The translations under genes were made by a program, and so were the position numbers. Positions 56,585-64,000 of a DNA stretch of 64,000 nt are shown in pieces; positions within the stretch are counted from its first letter, which is position 1; the number at the start of each line of letters is the position of its first letter. The DNA is from Brachynemurus nebulosus (lineage: Eukaryota; Arthropoda; Insecta; Neuroptera; Myrmeleontidae): the NCBI GenBank assembly GCA_035578155.1, contig JAPWDM010000005.1, forward strand, positions 28,388,108-28,452,107, read 5' to 3'. The notes beneath the pieces were generated by a model, which was not told where the DNA came from, searched no databases, and worked only from the letters and a program-made list of their open reading frames with translations.

Positions 56585-58304
56585 TAGGGTTGCCAACTGT
56601 CCCAATTTAATCGGGATGTCCCGATTTTAGGTCTGTGTGTCCTGCGTCCCGGCAACAGTAGTGGTGGGACGCTTTTTGTCCCGCCACATTTTAACATCTA
56701 CAAATTTTTAAATTTTTAGTCCCGCCAGTCTCGCTATTGTTGTTTCCAGATTATCGCGCTTGCATATCGTGACGGCCAAGGAAGTAAGTATACTTGCTGT
56801 ACCTACTGATAAAGTGTACTCTGTCTACTGATTTATAACTTATACCGCTTAGAGTGTTGCCAGATTAACTCATTAAAATTCCTCCATCATTAAAATCGCT
56901 CCAAAAATGGGAAAAATTATTTGACGTAGAGGAAGGTCGCCCAAAGCGGGTACCCCTCTTAAAGCGGGCAAGCGCTTGTATATCGTTGTATCGAATGTTT
57001 TTGTCAGGTCGTGTGTATACCGAGATTAACCGAATATCAACCAATGTCAATCAGTTGCACTTGAACGCTTGTGTCGTTTAATGTCCTAGTTAAGCTTCAT
57101 CAAATTTTTTTGTTGGTTTTATTAAAAATTTTGACGATAAACATTCTGTGACTAGTCACAAACCTTTTTATTTGTAATCTTTTTGGTATTACCATATTAT
57201 GTTATCATCATTTGACTTTTAATGTAGAAAAAGGTAGACATGTATCGGCTTTCATTTTGAAATTATTCTAAGTTAACAAAATTAAGTCTTTTTGGGCAAA
57301 GCGGGTATGGGTAAAGCGGGTAGACAAAATAGAGGCATTTTAATGGAAAAAACTGTTGGAAGGGGAAAAAAATAAATAATCTTTTTTTACGACGAAATGA
57401 GGGAGAAAACTTAAAAAAAATATTTCTGTCTTGTTTGTGGCGATTTTGATGTGGAATCACCTGAAGTAATATATTCCAATATGGAGGATGTAAAGAAAGT
57501 TACAGTTAATTGTTATGAATTTATTATTTTTGCCCTTTTCCAATTTATTTTACTTAATTATTATTATTGTTAAGTTCTATATGATTAAGAAAGTTTATAT
57601 TAAAAAATAATAACAGTATTTAAATACATAATGTACTTACCCGCTTTGCCCAAAGAGGGTTAGCCGCTTTAGGATACCTATACGGGCAAAGCGGGTTTTT
57701 GCAGAGGTTTTGTATTTTCTTTATTAAAAATAAATATCGTATAAACATTTCTTAAGCGAAGTTTCATTTTAAAGTTCGATAACTGTTCTATCTGATAATA
57801 TAAAAAAGATCTGCTTATTAAGGTCAAAAGTCACTTTTTTGGGCGTTTAATCTTAGCTTACCCGCTTTGGGCGACCTTCCCCTACATGAAATACGTAAGC
57901 GGCGTTCGAGTAGCCTAAAAATAATCAATGCCATGATGAAAAATGTTTTTCTTCAGAAATAATATAGTTGATAAGCAAATAGAAAAAAAATTAAAAAACT
58001 AAAAATTTAAAAAATTCAGTTTACAATTTTGTAAAAATTTTACGATTACGTAATTAAAAATAAAAATTTTTTGAAATGCGCCAAATCTGAAAGTATAAAT
58101 ATACTTTTAAGAAAAAACGGAAAATGTATTGTATGTACCTAATAAGTAGTTCTGTGCAGTGTTTAAATTTGTAGTAGAAATTTTTACCTTTTGTTTATTA
58201 ATGATTAAAAACTTTTTTTTTTAACAGTCCCGATTTTACTTCTCCCGTTCCGATTTTTTTCGCATTAAGTCCCGAAATATTCATTGGTAGAGTTGGCAAA
58301 CCTA
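56585..58304. mobile_element. Probable hAT-type element with TAGGGTTGCCAACT ends
   Basis: TAGGGTTGCCAAC at the left and GTTGGCAAACCTA at the right are inverse. CCCGATTTTA motifs repeat near both ends. The flanks ATAATTGG and GTTACTGG share 5 of 8. Element D is nested within. Confidence 0.6.
56939..57882. mobile_element. TA-flanked pogo-like element D, 944 bp
   Basis: 24-bp terminal repeats (GAGGAAGGTCGCCCAAAGCG and on; GGGG... at the other end) differ at one base and are flanked by TA (56937-56938, 57883-57884). AAAGCGGGTA or close variants recur inside (about 56947, 56970, 57299, 57313, 57649, 57698). A KYFCLVCGDF stretch near 57418 may be a transposase C-terminal remnant. Confidence 0.82.
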
Positions 58305-58581
58305 GTTACTGGCCAATCACAGTTTTTCTGGATATCACAATTCACACACATGTTGTGTGAGCGACCATTAAAGTTTGTTTATAATACATATTCATATGGT
58401 ATTTTATACGTAGGGTGGGGACTTGCATTCACATTGTTGCGATAAAGAAGTGAAAGGTAACAAGCACGCATACTTTATATATAGATAATTTAAAAAATAA
58501 TATTTACAAAAAAAAAATATAAAAATAAGAAAACTATCGAATGAAAACAATTTGGGGGACAGGTCTACCCACACTGTCAAC

Positions 58582-59236
58582 TTCCCATTGGGTGTCCTTA
58601 AAAATTAGAGATTACTGTACATAAATAATTGTTTTTTCATTTCAGGCAACGTCCCCCTTGGGCCCCCAATAGAGGCTTTGCCCTTTGCACCATGCTGGGG
58701 GCTTCGCCTTCTGTACCTAAGGATGGGGGCTTCACCCTTATCAAACAAATGATAACATCATTTGTTCTCAAGATATGCGAGAAAATATATTTTGGCAAAA
58801 AACTAATTTTTTCAATTTTCTTATTTCGGTATTTTTTTTAATTTTGTAATAAAATACTGGCGTTTTTTACATCAAGGAAGGTTCTTAAGCCATTATATAA
58901 TAATGTTATGTCAAAAAATCTATATAATCTATGTTATCTTAATAAAGTTAATTCCGTTTTTTTACCACAAAAAAACAAACCGCTAATCCGAATTTGCTGA
59001 AAACTTTGATTACACATCTAATGAAATTAGCCCGGAGTTGATATCATCATTTGTTCTCGAGATATGCGAGACGAAAAAAAATTCACGAACGAACGAACGA
59101 ACGAACTAACGAACGCACACACAGACATCACGCTAAAAACGATCGATTCGGATTCTAGTGACCTTGAAACGTGGAGGTATGTCAAAATTAGCGATTCGTA
59201 ATATCGGATCCATTACAATAACTTCCTATGGGAAGT
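58582..59236. mobile_element. Possible MITE with AACTTCCCAT ends
   Basis: CAACTTCCCATTGGG at the left and CCTATGGGAAGTT at the right are partly inverse. Inside, CATCATTTGTTCTC-AGATATGCGAGA occurs twice, and there is a (GAAC)n run at 59086-59110. Confidence 0.5.
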
Positions 59237-59861
59237 TAAAAATAAAACTTTGAAACTATTGCCTGGGCCTTTTTTTTAGAAAAATATAAGTAACAAGGAA
59301 AAAAGAAAAACCGTATTCTTTCGAATGATATTATTAAAAACTTGTACTCCTATTGAAAATTTTACAGTTTGCCTTACGACACAAAATAACTATTGATTTT
59401 GTAAAACAAAGAACGGAAACAAACGCTGTTTTCATTTTATGACTTTTGAAGTAAACGTCCGTATTATTATGTTAATAATTAATTCCTACAAATTTGTTTT
59501 CTTACAGTAATCTCGTACTTGTAATCGTGTCACAAATTTTCAAAATAATTATTATTACATGCCCGTTAAACAAAAAAGTGATAATCTTACCACTAATATC
59601 ATCCATTAGAAGGAAGAATATTATATCAAAACCGTTACCACAGTTGAATTTATTGTTAATTACAAAGAATATATTTTATCAGTTGACGCAATAATCTTCC
59701 GCTACATTTGTTTTGCGTTGGAAATTCTTAAATTTGTAAGTTGTTGTAATGTTGTAATGCGATATCTACGCGTATATGTATGTACAGTATGTCAAGTTTT
59801 CATTCGCTTTTTATGTAGAGTATTGTTCAGGCTTAAAATAAACAGATAGACGGAACTTGAG

Positions 59862-60011
59862 TACTAAGATAATAGTGATTATGGACCACTGGGTAGTAAG
59901 GTCACAGTGATTGCGGGCTATTGAGTAGTAAGATCACAATGATTATGGGCCTAAATAAACTATTTCAGTATAAATGAGTAATTACTGGGCAGTTACACTG
60001 AAATAGTTTAG
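59862..60011. repeat. Three 32-bp direct repeats followed by a small hairpin
   Basis: GTAGTAAGGTCACAGTGATT-type units start at about 59860, 59892 and 59924. TAAACTATTTCAGT and its inverse ACTGAAATAGTTTA follow. Confidence 0.65.
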
Positions 60012-60046
60012 GTACTAGATAGATATTAATGTTAGATAAACTGTTT

Positions 60047-60660
60047 AAGGGGGTATTCTAGTCTAGAAATTCGAGAAAACTGATTCCTTTTTCATATTTT
60101 GATGCCCGAAATAAGACTACAACCATTAAACGCTTTTTTCTCGAAACAAATTTTTTCGATACGGTTGACATAATATCTCACTTCTAATGCACCGATTTAC
60201 TTGAAATTTGGTACAGACCTTCTTAATACTATCAAAATTGTTTCCACGTAGTGGTTTTGGCAATTTTTTTTTACAATTTTTTAAAAATTCCCAAAGTTGA
60301 AAAAAGGAGAAGAAAGACCTTTTTTTGAAACGAACACCATTTTGTGAAAAGATTTATTTTTTCAAATCGGCTACGTCCAGATAATTCTAAATCCTTGTTT
60401 ATTAAGAATTAACTAAAATTTTTTGTTTCAACTCACCAGGTGGGTTGGAATCACGTCTATTTTTTGGTCTCCACTTTGCCGGCCTATACCGATTCCAATT
60501 TTGAATTTTTTTTTTTAATTTTTATACATTTTTATACTTTTTAAATATCAATAAAAAACTGTTAAAAAAAATGGATACTAAAAATGTTTAGTATCTTTTT
60601 TTTTATTACGTCCCTAAAATTACCTTAAAATTAAGCCTCTAGACTAGAAACCTCCTTAAA
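60047..60660. mobile_element. TTAA-flanked element, copy 2
   Basis: TTTAAGGGGGTATTCTAGTC at the left and CTAGACTAGAAACCTCCTTA at the right; same interior as 50460-51189 but about 115 bp shorter. Confidence 0.8.
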
Positions 60661-60785
60661 TCAAATACATAACCATAGCGATTTTATTATTTAGGTACTC
60701 ATCTCAAAATTTGGCAGAATAATGTAAACGTCCATTTAATTTGTATCTACCTATCACTTGAAATTATTTCTTTATTTTTGTTAGT

Positions 60786-61187
60786 ACACCGACTTCTCTT
60801 TAAACGGACGACAATACACAAACGTCGTCCGCTTAGACAAGTCATATATAGGGTGTTTCTCTACACAATTTATTTTTATATAAAAATTAAAGTAGTTTTG
60901 TTAAAATAACTTTCTAAAGAATATTATTTTCTAGCTACATAATACTTACATCTAATTGTAAGCTTGGAAATTATACATTCATATGTGTATTAATAATTTT
61001 TATTATTGTTATTATCATATACTTATGTTAACTTTCAAGATAATCGCCTGTATATGTTAAATATTGCAAATTTGTTTACATAAAAATATTGTTTATTTTA
61101 AAAATATTCTCACGAAGACTGTATATGTGAATACAAACACATAAACACCGTCCCCTTAAAGAATGTCCGCTTAGAGGAAAAGTCATG
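60786..61187. mobile_element. Possible small DNA transposon
   Basis: CGACTTCTCTTTAAACGGAC at the left and GTCCGCTTAGAGGAAAAGTC at the right are imperfect inverses; an extra GTCCGCTTAGAC lies near 60824. Confidence 0.35.
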
Positions 61188-61731
61188 TATCGTATGTATA
61201 ACTATTATTTTTAAAATTTATATTCATACTAAGGACTAAATATGAGAATTGAGCTTAAAGCGAGTGAAGTTGCGGGTCCAAATTTGTTGTTAAATTTTTA
61301 CATTTTGGATATTCTTTCATGTGTTTTACTTACTATAGTGACCGAATGTAAATTAGACATGTTATACAAGATAAATACCATTATCTGGATGTTAAAAAAC
61401 TGGGTAATATTATACATAATATTTTGTACTAAAATTTAATTACAATTATTACGATTGTTACTAGAAAATTACAAATGAAAAGCACAACGTAAACGGATTA
61501 AAATAATTACAACTAATTTACGAAATTTATAATAATTATTAAAATTATAATAATAGGTAGCATTTAATAATTATTATTTCGTATTGCAAATCGTATAAAA
61601 TTTGGCAAAATGGCAGCAAATGCATACAATAGACGTAATATTTATTAGACAATAATACATTATTGCATATAATAATATTTACAAATTATATTACGACTTC
61701 AATTGTATTGGCCAGTTATAAAAAATTTGTA

Positions 61732-62864
61732 ATTGAATCGATGAGTGGAAAAACAGTATAACTCCAAAATTGACAGTTTGTAATGGAGATAGCCAAAATT
61801 ACATTTAAACGTGGCTCTTTCTGATGAATCGAAGAACAATATAACTAACACACTGTGTACGCATTTACGAAGCTAGCTGTTTTTGTATTGAGTGGAAGAA
61901 CGATACAACTCCTGGAGTTATATCGTTCTTCCATTCAATTTATGTTCATGCTAATAGCTAGAAGTCGTCTGAAAGGAGAAACCAAACAAAAAAATAGGAC
62001 CACAACATTTTCGTATTTTATACGAAATGGCTCAGTGAGACTTTCAGTTTATAAAACACCTTTTTTAGGAATACATTCAATAACTAATTCGCGTCTTCAG
62101 CGACTGAATAAATTACTGATTTCTGGACAGACTCCTAAAGATTTGCGTGGCAAGCATAACAACAGACCACATGTATTGCCCCCTGAAATAATTGCTAAAA
62201 TAAAATATCACATAGAATCATTTCCCACAAAGGTTTCTCATTATAATTCTAAAGAAGTTTACTACCTTGACGCCTCTCTAAATGTGAAGATTATGTATGA
62301 CCTTTTCACGAAAAAATATCCAGAAGAAAGGGAGAAAGTTAAGTACGAATTCTACTTGAAGTTTTTCAAGGAAAATTTAACTTTGAGGTTCGGCAGACCG
62401 CAAAGCCATTACCAATCAACGCGAAAAAGATCAATGATATAAAAAAAGTCTTAAAGTATATATGAGTGGCGAAATCTTGGAATTTTACTACCATATTACG
62501 TCTTGGGAGACAAGCAATGAAAATCATCAGGATTCATAATGTAAACATTACAGTTCTAACCTATTATATTGCGTAAAAATTCATTAATAAAGGCATTCTT
62601 ATTAAAATTAGTTACTTTTTTTACGTTTCACAAATACTGAGTGGAAAAACAGTATAATTCCAAGTTCTTATTTTGCTGTACAGCTTCTCAGAATACACAT
62701 AATGAAACTTGCTCGGCAAGTTCTTGTAGAGGGAGTCATTCCCTACAACTTCTCTGTGCATTTGATTGTTGTAAAATGTACTCTTTCTAACCAGAACATA
62801 TTTTTGGGTTTTTCTCAAAACAAGCATTTTGGAATTGTACTGTTTTTCCACTCACCGATTCAAT
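61732..62864. mobile_element. DNA transposon with GAGTGGAAAAACAGTATAA ends, about 1.1 kb
   Basis: The left end ATTGAATCGATGAGTGGAAA and the right end, inverted, ATTGAATCGGTGAGTGGAAA are near-identical for over 35 bp. The GAGTGGAAGAACGATACAAC motif recurs inside as a small hairpin (61890-61940) and at ~62638. It carries a truncated transposase-like gene. Confidence 0.85.
61947..62442 (+). pseudogene. Truncated insect transposase-like protein, N-terminal region
   Basis: The recognisable part begins near the internal ATG at 61942 and has the order TFSYFIRNGSVRLSVYKTPF, LQRLNKLLISGQTPKDLRG, KHNNRPHVL, then SHYNSKEVYYLDASLNVKIM and a final FGRPQSHYQ. This order is common in unnamed insect transposase-like proteins, where FGxPRSDTCxxC and a catalytic part follow. 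Here it ends right after FGRPQSHY, so the catalytic region is missing. The frame is open upstream to 61855 through the internal hairpin. Superfamily uncertain. Confidence 0.55.
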
Positions 62865-64000
62865 TTTAGGTCATCTGAACAAAATTCTTTGCTTGTAAAT
62901 GCAAAAAGCCCAACCGAGAACGAATTAGGCTCACGCAATTAGAGTTCCGTACTGTAAGCAGTCAATAGACTAAATTAAACTTTCTTTTAATTTATGCATA
63001 TTTGAATCTTATCCAAATTTGCTTGTACAGTTCATGAATGCATGAACTGTACTGAAACATTAGTAAATACGTTATCTATGATAGTGTTTTCCCTAGTTAT
63101 TTCCATTTTTCGGTAATCTATGGCTCAATTTTTCGGTAATCAATTGAGTCTATTAAAATAAAATTTTTACCTTTAGAAAATCAGAGGCGAAATGATTATT
63201 TCTAGAAATTTTTAAAATATGTCATTCAAATGAATGGACAAAAAATTATAAAGAAAATTATTTTTTAAATCATTAAGGGGAGGTTTACTCGAAAGTCCTT
63301 AAAAATAATGTCTTTTTCTAGAATTTTTTTCTCAAGAACGGAAGCAAATATCAATTTCAAAATTTGTACACATATTTATTAAGCATTAAACTATACAAAA
63401 AAAAAATTTTAGGAAAAAGATAAAAAATTATCCATTTTATAGATACTGCAATGTGACGATCCGAAAATCCAATGCCTTGTTGGCGGACATCCTAGCGCCG
63501 GTAATAAACCACCGAAATCCAAAAACAAAAAAGATTTATAAAATATATGAAGTGTACCGGCACCTCTACCTATAATATCAATAAATTGCTGAAAGAAGAA
63601 AAAATGGCGGATGTTTGAACTTCTGATTACGATTTTTATCTTATTTTTCGCTCTTTAAAGTAAACTTAAAAATAAAAAAAAATATTGAGTGTGTCGAACT
63701 TAGGTAGAGGTGCCGAAGAATTGAATATCTTTAAAATAACAAATTAAAAAAAAAGATCCATCGAATAGTTTTTGAATTATCGTGTCCGCCAGTTCCAAAA
63801 ATGTAGTTCCGAGATATAAAATATATATAAAGAAACCTATTTTCAAAATTTTATATTTAATACCCATTATTGCGTGAACTACGTTTTTTGAATTTTTTTT
63901 ATAGAAAGCTGGATTCAGTTAATTTGCAAGAATCTTGTTTTTAAATTATTTTCAGTAAAATCCCTTTGGGAACATATTCTACACATAATTTTCTATCAAT
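62865..64000. other. No gene; nothing recognised
   Basis: A+T-rich DNA to the window end. Confidence 0.5.

Overview
The window looks like nuclear DNA of an arthropod, most likely an insect. It is strongly A+T-rich and nearly empty of host genes. It is full of short inverted-repeat DNA transposons, (AT)n microsatellites and decayed transposases. No host protein gene, rRNA or convincing tRNA was found.

The first ~11.7 kb is the main content: most of a Maverick/Polinton element (adintovirus-like), cut by the left window edge. Thirteen reading frames are intact. The left block (+) holds the C-terminal part of a protein-primed family B DNA polymerase and an unknown gene. A minus-strand block holds a DDE integrase with chromodomain, a fibre-like coiled-coil protein, an unknown conserved protein and the FtsK/HerA-type packaging ATPase. 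A right plus-strand block holds a small unknown gene, a parvovirus-type phospholipase A2 protein, an adenain-like protease, the minor capsid (penton) protein, a small basic protein, the double-jelly-roll major capsid protein and a last conserved unknown gene. Together these are a replication, integration and virion-formation kit.

Most genes of the element appear to carry their own TATA plus initiator (TCAKTY-like) core promoter. The TATA start lies 32-36 bp before the predicted start site, and the first ATG after that site is the gene's start codon, often only 7-22 nt away. This explains how overlapping genes could be expressed without operons, and it sets the penton start at 9005. A 24-copy, 21-bp array (6021-6517) sits just upstream of one such promoter. 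The right terminus was not found because the left terminal repeat lies outside the window.

From ~11.7 kb to 64 kb the window is a nest of transposon remnants: hAT-type MITEs with 8-bp target duplications, a deleted mariner, foldback elements, long near-perfect hairpins, piggyBac-like TTAA elements and recurring satellite-associated repeats. Two patterns stand out. One is an array of exactly 103-bp repeats (4 direct, 3 inverted), in which six copies carry a perfect three-box heat-shock element and one a degenerate one. The other is a set of four TA-flanked elements with 24-25 bp terminal repeats, each with its own terminal motif repeated inside; three of them carry recognisable or possible pogo-like transposase remains.
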